NCBI GenBank assembly: GCA_964555735.1
Contig: CAZKTS010000288.1
Location: 1-64,000, forward strand
Direction of reading: 5' to 3'
Length of the DNA: 64,000 nt
Source: CAZKTS01 sp964555735
GTDB lineage: Bacteria; Actinomycetota; Acidimicrobiia; IMCC26256; PALSA-555
Both the position numbers and the translations under genes were made by a program. How positions within the stretch are numbered: the stretch's first letter is position 1; each line of letters begins with the position of its first letter. The notes under the pieces were generated by a model, which made no database searches, was not told the origin of the DNA, and was given only the letters and a program-made list of their open reading frames with translations. This document shows positions 47,817 through 56,096 of the stretch, piece after piece.

Positions 47817-48742
47817 TGGTCGTCGATGTACCGCGGCTGTTGGAGGCGCTGGGCATCGCGCAGGGCAAGGCGCGCAACGCGCGCGAGGTGTGGTGCTTGT
47901 GTCCGGCGCACGTCGATCGGTCGCCGAGCTGGTCGATCGACCTGAAGGACGGCAAGCACTTCTGCTTTGCGTGCTCGTTCGGGGGCGGCCCGCTCGATCT
48001 GGTGATGCACGCGCGGAAGCTGACGCGCGGCGAGGCGGCGCAGTGGGTCCGCGATTCGGGCCTGGCGCTCGATTCGGCGACGCTGCCGGAGACGCGCGTG
48101 GTGTTGCGGGTGGGCTCGCTCGATCGGTTCGTGATGCCCGCCGAGGTGCAGATGGCCGAGCCGTGGCCGGCGGAGGCGCAGGCGTACGCTGAGCGGCGCG
48201 GCATCACCCGCGAGCAGATCGAGCGGTGGGGGATCGGGTACGCGGCGACGGGTCGCTTGGCCAAGCGGCTGGTGATCCCGATCGTCGATTGGCTGGGGCG
48301 GCTGTCGGGCTACACGGCGCGGACGTGGTCCACCTCGCCGGTGCGCTACTTGACCCCGAGCGAGGCTGAGCACCCGCGGCGGGAGGTGCTGTTCGGTGAG
48401 CGGCACTGGTTCGCGATCGGCGCGGAGGTCGTGGTGGTGACGGAGGGGGCGATCGATGCGTTGGCGGTCGAGCGCGCGTGTGAGGGGCGCTTCGCGGTGG
48501 CGGCGCTGAGCGGTGCGAGCAATTCGCGATCGAGGCTGGTGCAGGCGAAGCTGGCGCGATTTGGCTGCGTGGTGCTGGCGACCGATGTGGATTCGGCGGG
48601 AGACGCCGCGGCGGCCGGGTTGCGGGTGGCGCTCGCGCGGCACACTCACGTCGTCCGGCTGCGATACCCGGCGGGCGTTGACGCGGCTGGTATGGATCGG
48701 GCAGGCTTGGCAGAGTTGATCGTGGACGCGGTGAGCCGATGA
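47816..48742 (+). CDS. DNA primase (zinc finger plus Toprim)
   Basis: The 308-residue protein has a CHC2-type zinc finger (CPAHVDRSPSW ... CFACSFGG, about residues 26-62) and a Toprim domain with VVTEGAIDALAVE (about 208-219) and ATDVDSAGDAAAAG (about 254-267). It is shorter than DnaG and lacks a DnaB-binding C-terminus. It starts TAGTG overlapped with the helicase stop, so the two proteins are coupled, as in a phage primosome. Confidence 0.85.
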   Translation: MVVDVPRLLEALGIAQGKARNAREVWCLCPAHVDRSPSWSIDLKDGKHFCFACSFGGGPLDLVMHARKLTRGEAAQWVRDSGLALDSATLPETRVVLRVGSLDRFVMPAEVQMAEPWPAEAQAYAERRGITREQIERWGIGYAATGRLAKRLVIPIVDWLGRLSGYTARTWSTSPVRYLTPSEAEHPRREVLFGERHWFAIGAEVVVVTEGAIDALAVERACEGRFAVAALSGASNSRSRLVQAKLARFGCVVLATDVDSAGDAAAAGLRVALARHTHVVRLRYPAGVDAAGMDRAGLAELIVDAVSR

Positions 48743-49047
48743 ATCGCACGGGATCGAGATCGACGTGGCTGCGCAAGCTGCGAGCGCGCGGCGTGTCGAT
48801 CGCGCCGTTCGTGCTGGCGGCGGTGTGGCGCGCGGATGGGCGGGTTGAGGCGGCGGCGGCGCTGCTCGGGATCACGTCGCGCAATCTCCGCCAGCACTTG
48901 TGGCGAGAGGCGCTGTGGGGCGAGGTGCATGCGGCGCGTGCGGCTGCGGCCGCGGCGCGGCGGGTGTACTTGCCGGCGTCGATGGCGCAGGCGGCGCGTG
49001 AGGCGCTGCGCGCGCCGCTGGGAGCGCGGCGTGTATCGGACATGTGA
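48739..49047 (+). CDS. Helix-turn-helix protein, 102 aa
   Basis: Residues 28-55 (VWRADGRVEAAAALLGITSR, then NLRQHLWREALW) read as a Fis/homeodomain-type HTH, the pattern used by small phage DNA-binding or terminase-like proteins. Overlaps the primase as ATGA and the next gene by 17 nt. Confidence 0.6.
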   Translation: MNRTGSRSTWLRKLRARGVSIAPFVLAAVWRADGRVEAAAALLGITSRNLRQHLWREALWGEVHAARAAAAAARRVYLPASMAQAAREALRAPLGARRVSDM

Positions 49048-49246
49048 GCTGGGTCTAGAGGTGCGGCTGAAGCCGCAGCACGCGGCGCGGCGCATCCGTC
49101 GGGCGCTGGGCGTGTCGGCGAACCGGGCCGAGGCGGCGCGGCGCCTCGGCTGCGGCGTGCGGTCGCTGGTGCGGTGGATCGCGATACTCCGGGCGGAAGG
49201 GTTCGAGGTGGAGCATGGATCAGGCGACGTTGATGTTGGCGGTTGA
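49031..49246 (+). CDS. Small helix-turn-helix protein, 71 aa
   Basis: The sequence RRALGVSANRAEAARRLGCG, followed by VRSLVRWIAILRAEG, is a short HTH. The start is either GTG 49031 or GTG 49061. It shares the HTH style of the preceding gene (A-R-L-G-x-S/G-x-R-S/N-L), so the two may be related. Function is probably DNA binding. Confidence 0.5.
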   Translation: MYRTCELGLEVRLKPQHAARRIRRALGVSANRAEAARRLGCGVRSLVRWIAILRAEGFEVEHGSGDVDVGG

Positions 49247-49499
49247 GGCGATCTTCGATCAGCTGAAGGCGCTGCATCGCGCGGCGAAGCGGGGCGATGA
49301 GTCGGCCGAGTACGTGATGGGGCGCCACGATGATCTCGGGGCGGCGCTGCTCACGCTGATCAGCGCGATGCCGGACGCGGGCGCGGCGGCGGTGCAGCGC
49401 GCACGGTTGCAGCGCGCGCTCGACTACGGGGCCGCGCAGTACCACGATCGCGTGGCAGCCGCGCGGATCGAGCAGCCGCGACTGCGGCGGCGCGAATAG
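49215..49499 (+). CDS. Small helical protein, 94 aa
   Basis: MDQATLMLAVEAIFDQLKAL begins an all-helical protein. It overlaps the previous gene by 32 nt. The stop TAG is part of a TAGACT -10 box. Function unknown. Confidence 0.5.
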   Translation: MDQATLMLAVEAIFDQLKALHRAAKRGDESAEYVMGRHDDLGAALLTLISAMPDAGAAAVQRARLQRALDYGAAQYHDRVAAARIEQPRLRRRE

Positions 49500-49524
49500 A
49501 CTTGAGGCGCGCCAAGGTTGGCGC
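49497..49524 (+). promoter_or_regulatory. Promoter -10 TAGACT with 16-bp palindrome at the start site
   Basis: TAGACT (49497-49502) is followed by GCGCCAAGGTTGGCGC (49509-49524), a palindrome with 7-bp arms that would cover the transcription start. A second GCGCC...GGCGC pair follows. The leader runs to AAAGGAG before ATG 49571. The layout suggests repression of the operon that includes the sigma-like gene. Confidence 0.55.
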
Positions 49525-49570
49525 TATTAGGTCTGCACGCGCCACGAACCGGCGCGCAAAGGAGTCGAGC

Positions 49571-50002
49571 ATGGAAAACACGCGGACGCTGCTGAAGGCG
49601 GCGCACAAGGAGCTGGCGGGGCTGATGGGTGGGCGCGCGCGCATGGCGCGGCGCGAGCGGCTGCGGGTGGCGCTGGAGGCGGGCGTCATGGTGCGGACGC
49701 GCAAGGGTGCCGAGGTGGCGATCGCGCTGTCGCCGATCGACAGCGTGATCCACGCGATCGAGCTGATCAAGCTCGGCGAGGCGGTGCCGGCCGCGGCGGT
49801 GCAGCGGCTGCGGGCGGCCTTCGGCGCGGCGCCCGGGCGGCCGCAGGTGGCCGAGGCCGTGCGGCGGGCGATGGACGGCGCGGGCGTCGCGGCGGCCGCG
49901 CGGGATGCGTTCCTGCAGGCGATCGATCTGGACGTGGAGACGGCCGAGTCTCCGCTGGCGGCGGGGCTGGACGCGGCGCGGCGCCGGCGGGGGCGCGCGT
50001 GA
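49571..50002 (+). CDS. Hypothetical helical protein, 143 aa
   Basis: ATG 49571 is chosen because AAAGGAG lies upstream. The product (MENTRTLLKAAHKELAGLMG) is helical, with a middle segment AIALSPIDSVIHAIELIKLG (about 56-75). It overlaps the sigma-like gene as GTGA; both probably share a repressed promoter. No family recognised. Confidence 0.6.
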   Translation: MENTRTLLKAAHKELAGLMGGRARMARRERLRVALEAGVMVRTRKGAEVAIALSPIDSVIHAIELIKLGEAVPAAAVQRLRAAFGAAPGRPQVAEAVRRAMDGAGVAAAARDAFLQAIDLDVETAESPLAAGLDAARRRRGRA

Positions 50003-50502
50003 CCTCGTCGGAGGTCGCGCGGGTGGCGCGGGCGATTCACCGGGCCTGGCGGTTGCCGGCCGCGGTGGAGGTCGAGGACATCGAGCAGGAGCTGCGCCTG
50101 CAGTACGTGCTCGGCGGCCGCGCGTACGACGCGAGCCGCGGAGTGCCGCGGGAGGCGTTCTGCTGGTGGTACGCACGGCGGCAGGCCGAGCGGTGGTGTC
50201 ACACGCAGCGCTCGGCGCTGCGGCGCTCGGGGCGCGCCCCGAGCCGGCTGCCGGTCCTGCTGGACGACGCGATCGATCCCGGGGTCGAGCCGTGCGCCGA
50301 GCGGGTGGCCGAGCTGGCCAGCGCGGTGAGGCGGGCGCGCCGCCTCTGCCGCTCGGCGGTGGACGCCAGGGCGCTGGAGGCGCTGGAGGCGTCAGCGCTC
50401 GACACGTCGGCGGCGGTGGAGTCGCTGGCGGGCGAGCTGACGCGCCGCCAGGCTCGCGCGGCCATGGGGCGCGTGACGCGCGCGCTGAGGGCGGCCGCGT
50501 GA
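49999..50502 (+). CDS. Sigma-70 region 2-like protein
   Basis: In the 167-residue product, VEDIEQELRLQYVLGGRAYD (about residues 25-44) and ASRGVPREAFCWWYARRQAE (about 45-64) match the core of sigma region 2: helix 2.1-2.2 'D..QE..L....A..(F/Y)D..RGVPF..(Y/W)..R..'. The C-terminal LAGELTRRQARAAMGRVTRA stretch (about 142-161) could be a reduced region 4 HTH. Such a protein may redirect host RNA polymerase to phage promoters, which are distinctive in this genome. The similarity is seen by eye and the region is short; a DNA-binding protein with a related helix pattern is the alternative. Confidence 0.6.
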   Translation: MTSSEVARVARAIHRAWRLPAAVEVEDIEQELRLQYVLGGRAYDASRGVPREAFCWWYARRQAERWCHTQRSALRRSGRAPSRLPVLLDDAIDPGVEPCAERVAELASAVRRARRLCRSAVDARALEALEASALDTSAAVESLAGELTRRQARAAMGRVTRALRAAA

Positions 50503-51512
50503 AGCACCGGGTCGATCTGACCAAGGCACGCCAGGAGTGCGTGGTGGCGGCGCTGAAGCGCCACGGGCTGGCCCCTCCGGGGGCTGGCTCGTGGGCGCTC
50601 GCGCGGCAGGTGTCGACGCTGGTGGCCTACTATCGCGCGCACACACCGCGCGCGCGCATCGCGGACTGCGAGACGTGCGGGGGCGAGAGCGACAGCGGCG
50701 AAGCGGCGTGCCCGTACTGCGGCGACGCGGACGGCGAAGCGTCGGCCGAGGTGGAGGCGGTGGAGCCGGTGGCGCCGGTGGTGGGCGGCCTGCAGGTCGT
50801 ACCCGCGGCCGGGTCGATGGTGGCGGCGGCGGAGCCGCCGAGCGGGTCGACGGAGCGTGACCTCGATCGGGCCGTGGCGAAGGTGCTCCGGCTGCGCCGC
50901 GACGCGGCGAGCAGCATCTGGGAGCTGGCGGTTGCGGTGCGGGAGGTGAGCGAGTCGTCGATCTGGAAGCTGCGGCGCGATGAGACGGGCGCGCCGAAGT
51001 GGACCAGCTGGGGGCGGTTCGCCGTGGAGGAGCTGGGCGTGTCGCCGGCCTACAGCTACCAGCTGATCGAGGTGGCCAAGACCTTCACGCGGGCGGAGGT
51101 CGACGAAGTCGGGATCAAGAAGCTGATCGTCTCGCTGCGCGTCTCTCACCACGACCGCGGCGACATCTTGGCGGCGGCTCGCGCGGGTGAGTCGGTGTCC
51201 GAGCTGGAGGCGCGCGTGGAGACGGTGCTCGATGGCGGCGAGGCGGGTGGTGACGATGGCGGCGCTGGCGGTGGCGGCGAGGCGGGTGCGACGCCGCGGC
51301 CGCGTCTCGCGCGTGGCGTCACGGCAGCCATGCTGATGCGACGGGTCACGATCCCGCTGTACCGCCCTGGGTCCATGGCGCGGGCTCGCCGGCTGGCCGA
51401 CACGCCGCGCGGTGAGGAGCGGCTGGTCAACGGCGTCAAGCAGGTATTTGTGGTTGACGTCGACTCCGACGGCGGGCTGGTGCTGATCGTGGAGCGGCTC
51501 CGCGAGACATGA
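50499..51512 (+). CDS. Zinc-ribbon and HTH DNA-binding protein
   Basis: The 337-residue protein has, after a basic start, CETCGGESDSGEAACPYCG (about residues 56-74), a zinc ribbon, then a linker and a helical core (residues 115-220) including ELGVSPAYSYQLIEVAKTFT, an HTH-like segment as in phage/plasmid DUF3102-type or KorB-like proteins. A Gly/Ala/Asp linker leads to a small C-terminal domain. It lies between the sigma-like gene and DNA polymerase with overlaps on both sides. A replication or regulatory factor is likely. Confidence 0.6.
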   Translation: MKHRVDLTKARQECVVAALKRHGLAPPGAGSWALARQVSTLVAYYRAHTPRARIADCETCGGESDSGEAACPYCGDADGEASAEVEAVEPVAPVVGGLQVVPAAGSMVAAAEPPSGSTERDLDRAVAKVLRLRRDAASSIWELAVAVREVSESSIWKLRRDETGAPKWTSWGRFAVEELGVSPAYSYQLIEVAKTFTRAEVDEVGIKKLIVSLRVSHHDRGDILAAARAGESVSELEARVETVLDGGEAGGDDGGAGGGGEAGATPRPRLARGVTAAMLMRRVTIPLYRPGSMARARRLADTPRGEERLVNGVKQVFVVDVDSDGGLVLIVERLRET

Positions 51513-54049
51513 TCGAGGCGCTCAACGCCTGGTCAGAGCATGACGGGCGGGTGTACTACGCCGCGCGCGATGCGGACGGCCGGGTACGAGTGCACGACGC
51601 GGGGCGGGTCGTGTACTCGTACCTCCGCGGTGACAGTGACCCTGAGCTGATTCGCGAGATCGAGCGGTCGCGGGTGCTGCGTGCGGTGGAGCGCGCAGGC
51701 GACTGGTGGCGCCTGCACTGGTCCGCGCCGTGGGCGCGCGATGCGGCGTGCGGGCCTGACGGGTGGTTCGCGTCGAAGCGAGTGCCGACGTTCGAGGCTG
51801 ATCTGCCGGCGGTGCGGCAGTGGGCGATCGAGCGCGACGTGCAGGTGCAGCGGCCGCGCCTCTGCTATTTCGACATCGAGACGGACGCGCGCGCTGGGAT
51901 CGCCAACAAGGAGCGCATGCGCATCCTGTGCTGGACGGTGCAGAGCGCCGACGGTGAGCGCGTGCAGAGCGGCATGCTGGAGGCTGACACGGATGCGGCG
52001 GAGCGCGACTTGCTGCGCGCGTTGTGGCGCGAGTTCGATCGGTACGATCAGGTCGCGGCGTGGTACGGCGACGGCTTCGACTTCCCGGTGGTGTTTGCGC
52101 GCAGTAAGCGCGCGGGTATCTCGGTCGACGCGCGGCGGTGGCTGTGGCTGGACCACCTTGAGGTGTTCCGCCGGATGAATATCTCGTCGTCTGAGAGTGG
52201 CGAGGAGAAGCAGTCGCTGGCGCTGCAGGCGATTGCGATGGCGGTGCTCGGTGAGGGCAAGCTGCCGGGGTTCGGGTACGCCGAGATTTACCGCGCGTGG
52301 GCGGCGGGCGGCGATGACCGCGATCGGCTGCTCGCGTACAACGTGCGCGACGTCGACTTGATGCGGCGGGTTGAGGACCGGACGGGTTACATCGAACTGC
52401 TCTTCACGCTGTGCGCGACCACGGGCGTCTTCCCTGATACTCGCGGGATCCGGCCGATGCCGCAGGTCGAGACGTACGTGCAGCGGCTGGCCAACGCGCG
52501 CGGCGACCGCCTGCCGACGCAGTATCGGGGTGGGGATGAGAGCAAGTATCGCGGCGCGTATGTGATGGAGCCGCGGCGTACGGGGCTGATCCGTGACCGC
52601 GTGCACGTCTGCGACTTCGGCTCGATGTATCCGAGCATTGTGCAGACCTGGAATATCTCGCCGGAGATGATCGTGGAGAAGCCGCCCGAGCCGGTGTTCC
52701 CCGCGTATCTGTCGCACCTTGCGGCTGAGTGGAAGCCGCCGCCGCGGCCGGCTGAGTACGCCGAGGCGCCGAAGACGCGCGTGTGGTTCCGCCAGGCGGA
52801 GCGCGGGCTGCTACCGCGCGCGCTCGATGCGCTGGGCGCGCTGCGTGCGCAGTGGCAGGCGCGCAAGGCGGAGCTGCCGCCTAACACGCCGGAGTGGCGT
52901 GACGCGGACGCGCGAGCGACCGCGTACAAGATCAACGCCAACAGTTTTCCGGGTGTGATCGGCGCGTCGGTGTCGCGGCTCTATTCGCGCGAGGCGGCCG
53001 AGAGCGTGAGCACAACGGGGGCGTGGCTGCTGGAGCAGGTCGACCGTGCGGCGCGCGAGCACGCCGGGCTCGATCCGTTCTACGGCGACACGGATTCCAG
53101 CATGGTCGCTGGCTGTAGTGATGAGACTTTCGCGGCGTTCGTCGCGTGGTGCAACGGCGATCTGCTGCCGCGGTTGGCGCGCGAGCAAGGTTGCGCGGGC
53201 GCGTGCACGCTGAAGCTGGCGTACGAAAAGGCGTTCGAGCGGATGCTCTTGCTGAGCGCGAAGCGGTACATCGCGCGGCTGGCGCACTACAAGGGGCAGG
53301 CGCCGACGGCGGCGACGAAGCCGGAGATCAAGGGGATCGAATACAAGCGCGGCGACTCGCTGCGCCTCACGCGGCAGATGCAGGCGATCGTGATCGACCT
53401 CATGATGGGCGGCGGGCTGGTGCGACCGCGCCAGGAGCGGTGCGAAGACGCTGAGGAGACGTATGTGGCGCTAGTCGAGGCGTGGCGCGACCTCGTGCTG
53501 ACGGGCCCGCTGGAGCTGGCCGACGTGGTGCGGTCGCAGCGGCTGACGCAGCCGCTGAAGGCGTACGCGGGCAAGGTCAAGCTCGATGGGACCGAGAGCG
53601 GCGGCATGCCGCATGTCCGGGTGGCGCGGGTGCTGGCTGAGCGCGGTGAGGCGATCGGGGTCGGGGCGCGCGTGGAGTACGTGGTGGTCGATGGCTCGGT
53701 GAGCCCGGCGGAGGTGATCCCGGCGTCGGACTGGACCGGCGAGTGCGACCGCTTCGCGCTGTGGGAGTCGGCGGTCTGGCCGCCGACCCGGCGATTGCTG
53801 GAGTCGGCGTTTCCGGCGGGCCCGTGGGCGCGGTACGACCGGGTCCGGCCGAGCAAGCGCCGGCCGGCGGCGCACGCCGACAAGCTGCCGCTGTTCGAGG
53901 CGCCCACGCGCCGCGCCAAGGCGCCGGCGCGCCCGGCCGCCCCAATGCCCCAGGCGGCGCCCGAAAGCGCGCCTACGGGGCTCCCAGGCGGCCAGATCGG
54001 GCTCTTCGGGGCGGCGACCGCTGCTCGGCGCGGCAGGAGGCGCGGGTGA
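51509..54049 (+). CDS. Family B DNA polymerase with proofreading domain
   Basis: The 846-residue enzyme has exonuclease motifs FDIET (about 121), DGFDFPVVFAR (about 189) and YNVRDVDLM (about 279), and polymerase motifs A DFGSMYPSIVQTW (about 369), B YKINANSFPGVIG (about 473) and C YGDTDSSM (about 525), then AKRY (about 584). In motif B the usual Tyr of NS-x-YG is Pro. The C-terminal tail (residues 790-846) is Pro/Ala-rich, with KLPLF and QIGLF sequences like clamp-binding motifs; it contains a copy of the GCGCGCCTACGGGG repeat. Starts in an ATGA overlap. Confidence 0.92.
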   Translation: MIEALNAWSEHDGRVYYAARDADGRVRVHDAGRVVYSYLRGDSDPELIREIERSRVLRAVERAGDWWRLHWSAPWARDAACGPDGWFASKRVPTFEADLPAVRQWAIERDVQVQRPRLCYFDIETDARAGIANKERMRILCWTVQSADGERVQSGMLEADTDAAERDLLRALWREFDRYDQVAAWYGDGFDFPVVFARSKRAGISVDARRWLWLDHLEVFRRMNISSSESGEEKQSLALQAIAMAVLGEGKLPGFGYAEIYRAWAAGGDDRDRLLAYNVRDVDLMRRVEDRTGYIELLFTLCATTGVFPDTRGIRPMPQVETYVQRLANARGDRLPTQYRGGDESKYRGAYVMEPRRTGLIRDRVHVCDFGSMYPSIVQTWNISPEMIVEKPPEPVFPAYLSHLAAEWKPPPRPAEYAEAPKTRVWFRQAERGLLPRALDALGALRAQWQARKAELPPNTPEWRDADARATAYKINANSFPGVIGASVSRLYSREAAESVSTTGAWLLEQVDRAAREHAGLDPFYGDTDSSMVAGCSDETFAAFVAWCNGDLLPRLAREQGCAGACTLKLAYEKAFERMLLLSAKRYIARLAHYKGQAPTAATKPEIKGIEYKRGDSLRLTRQMQAIVIDLMMGGGLVRPRQERCEDAEETYVALVEAWRDLVLTGPLELADVVRSQRLTQPLKAYAGKVKLDGTESGGMPHVRVARVLAERGEAIGVGARVEYVVVDGSVSPAEVIPASDWTGECDRFALWESAVWPPTRRLLESAFPAGPWARYDRVRPSKRRPAAHADKLPLFEAPTRRAKAPARPAAPMPQAAPESAPTGLPGGQIGLFGAATAARRGRRRG
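53950..53990 (+). repeat. Dispersed GC-rich repeat, coding copy 2 in DNA polymerase
   Basis: GCGCCCGAAAGCGCGCCTAC begins at 53957 and the core GCGCGCCTACGGGG spans 53967-53980. It encodes ESAPTGLPG in the polymerase tail. Confidence 0.75.
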
Positions 54050-54073
54050 GTGTCCGCGGCGCGCGGGTCGCGC

Positions 54074-54079
54074 TATTGG
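54074..54079 (+). promoter_or_regulatory. Start-proximal motif TATTGG (second class)
   Basis: GCGCTATTGG, 7 nt, ATG 54087. Third site with this layout. Confidence 0.5.
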
Positions 54080-54086
54080 GGGTGGC

Positions 54087-54800
54087 ATGGTGAGGCGACG
54101 GCGTGCGGCCGAGGTGACCGGGTCACCCGCGGCGGGTGGTGGGGTGGACGTGGGGGCGCTCGATCCGTTGGCGGCGTACGTGGCGAGCTGGTCAGAGCCG
54201 CATCGACCGCCGGCGGGGCCCGGCGAGGCGGAGCTGGTCGCGCGAGCCGAGCCGAGCAGGCCAGAGCCGAGCAGGCCAGAGCCGCCCGCGGCCGAGGAGC
54301 GCGTCAGCCGGTTTCTGGCGGCGGGGCCGGTGCACGGGCGCGGGTACGATCGGATCGTGGAGCGCGTGTTCGATCTGCCGGATCCCGACGATGAGTATCG
54401 CGCGCTGGAGGCGGCGCTGGTGGTGGGCGACCGCGAGCACGATTCGCTGGCGGCGGCGCTCGACCGGGCCGAGGACAACGCGCGCCGAGCGCATCGGCTC
54501 TATGTCGCGGCGAAGCTCGACCGCGATCGGTATGAGGCGGACGCCGAGGTGGTGACGGCGGCGCTGCGCGAGCAGGCGACCGACGTGCTGCAACAGCAGA
54601 AGGCGGCGGGGCTCCGCTCGAAGGCGATCACGGACGCGGACGTGCTGGCGCAGTGCGCGGCGATGCACCCGGATGAGTGGCGCGACATTGTCGACCGCCG
54701 CTCGCGGGCGCGGCTGACGGTCGAACATCTCGAACGGCTCGCCGACCTGTGGGTGAGCCGTTGCAGGTCGTTGACGGCGCTGCTGTCGGCGAGGCGTTGA
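54087..54800 (+). CDS. Hypothetical helical protein, 237 aa
   Basis: The product has a Pro/Glu/Ala-rich N-terminal third including tandem AEPSRPEPSRPEP, then a long helical region (residues 90-235) with charged heptads. It lies between DNA polymerase and the SSB-like gene, and could be a helicase loader or recombination mediator by analogy with T4 gp59/UvsY; there is no sequence proof. ATG is 7 nt after TATTGG. Confidence 0.6.
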   Translation: MVRRRRAAEVTGSPAAGGGVDVGALDPLAAYVASWSEPHRPPAGPGEAELVARAEPSRPEPSRPEPPAAEERVSRFLAAGPVHGRGYDRIVERVFDLPDPDDEYRALEAALVVGDREHDSLAAALDRAEDNARRAHRLYVAAKLDRDRYEADAEVVTAALREQATDVLQQQKAAGLRSKAITDADVLAQCAAMHPDEWRDIVDRRSRARLTVEHLERLADLWVSRCRSLTALLSARR

Positions 54801-54828
54801 GTAACCAGTACGGACATGGAGGATTGAT

Positions 54829-56094
54829 ATGCCGCAGCTGTCGTTGGATGAGTTCGTCAGCCACAAGTCGAACGAGCGAGGCGCGAGTGCTTCGCGCAAG
54901 TCGCTGATCTGGAAGAAGCGCGCGCCGATTCCGCCGGCGAAGCTGCCGGGGCTCACGGCGTGGCTGCACACGCAGGCCAGCATCGAGGCGGTCTGGCGGC
55001 ACCCGTGGGCGCGCCTGGTGGAGCGCGAGCGCGACGGAGAGCAGACGCGCGAGGTGTGGAGCGACGAGTTCGTCTGCCACGAGTCGGAGGCGGTGCTGCG
55101 CCGGCAGTACCGGCGCGGCGATGATGGCAAGCGGGTCGCGCCGCCGGAGGTGTGCCCGCTGTGCCGCGTGATCGACTACGTGCACGGGCAGGTCACGGAC
55201 GGGGCGCTCGACTGGACCGATCCGGTGTTCGTGTTCGACGCGGACGAACCGCGCGTGTTCACCGCGGGCGGGATCTGCAACATGTTCGGGCGCGACCTCA
55301 CGGCCGAACAGAAGCGCGAGCTGCGCGCGGCGAAGATCAACCTGCGCGAAGCGTTCAAGCAGAACGTGATCGCCAAGTGCAGCTACATCTTCACCGTGGT
55401 CGATCACGATCGGCCGGAGGACGGCGTGCAGGTGTGCGTCGAGCCGACGTCGCTCGGCGACTCGGTCAAGGGCGTGATCCGTATGCAGATGGAGGGCGCT
55501 GAGGATGAGCGGCAGGGCAACCCGCTGATCAACCCGTACGCGATCCGGTGGGAGTACGACGAGAACGAGCCCGAGTTCGGCAAGAAGTATCGGGCCTTCG
55601 CGTACCCGCGAGCGCGGCTGACGGATGAGGTCCGCGCGCTGATCGTCGACTCGCCGGCGCCGTCGCTGGCGGCGTGGACCACGCCGGGCGATGTGGACCG
55701 GCTCCGGCTGTCGATGGAGGCGGCCGCGAAGATCGATCTGCCGTTCGATCGGCTGTTCGGCGGCGGCAAGCGCGCGGTGTCGGCGCAGGTGCCGCGCGAG
55801 CGTGCCGCGCAGAAGGCGCCTGTGAAGGCGCGCGTGCTCGATGAGGTCGCGGAGAGCCCGCCGAAGCCGGCGGGTCGGCGGCGGGCGCAGGCGCCGACTC
55901 TGATCCCGTGCGAGGCGTGCGGCAAGCCGATGGACGAGCGGGCGACCAAGTGCCCGCACTGCGGCGAGGAGTACGCATTCGACGACGAACCGGCGGCCAA
56001 GCCTGCGGCTGCCGCGCCGGCGAAGGCGGTGAAGGCGCCGGTGCTGCTGGATGATCTGGCCGCCGACGATGACGACTCGCTGCCGTGGGGCTGA
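54829..56094 (+). CDS. Single-stranded DNA-binding protein (gp32-like)
   Basis: The 421-residue protein has a Cys cluster (CHESEAVLR ... CPLCR, residues about 84-115) and a second zinc ribbon (CEACGKPMDERATKCPHCG, about 363-381), and ends in an acidic tail with DDDDSLPWG, the typical SSB C-terminus that binds replication partners. Its place just before a RecA/UvsX gene matches gp32 in T4-like modules. GGAGG before ATG 54829 gives it one of the strongest ribosome sites, fitting an abundant protein. Confidence 0.75.
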   Translation: MPQLSLDEFVSHKSNERGASASRKSLIWKKRAPIPPAKLPGLTAWLHTQASIEAVWRHPWARLVERERDGEQTREVWSDEFVCHESEAVLRRQYRRGDDGKRVAPPEVCPLCRVIDYVHGQVTDGALDWTDPVFVFDADEPRVFTAGGICNMFGRDLTAEQKRELRAAKINLREAFKQNVIAKCSYIFTVVDHDRPEDGVQVCVEPTSLGDSVKGVIRMQMEGAEDERQGNPLINPYAIRWEYDENEPEFGKKYRAFAYPRARLTDEVRALIVDSPAPSLAAWTTPGDVDRLRLSMEAAAKIDLPFDRLFGGGKRAVSAQVPRERAAQKAPVKARVLDEVAESPPKPAGRRRAQAPTLIPCEACGKPMDERATKCPHCGEEYAFDDEPAAKPAAAAPAKAVKAPVLLDDLAADDDDSLPWG

Positions 56095-56096
56095 GC

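Noticed and set aside
54046..54093. 15-codon ORF (GTGA overlap with the polymerase stop)
   Set aside because: Too short to support, and it covers the TATTGG motif and start of the next gene.
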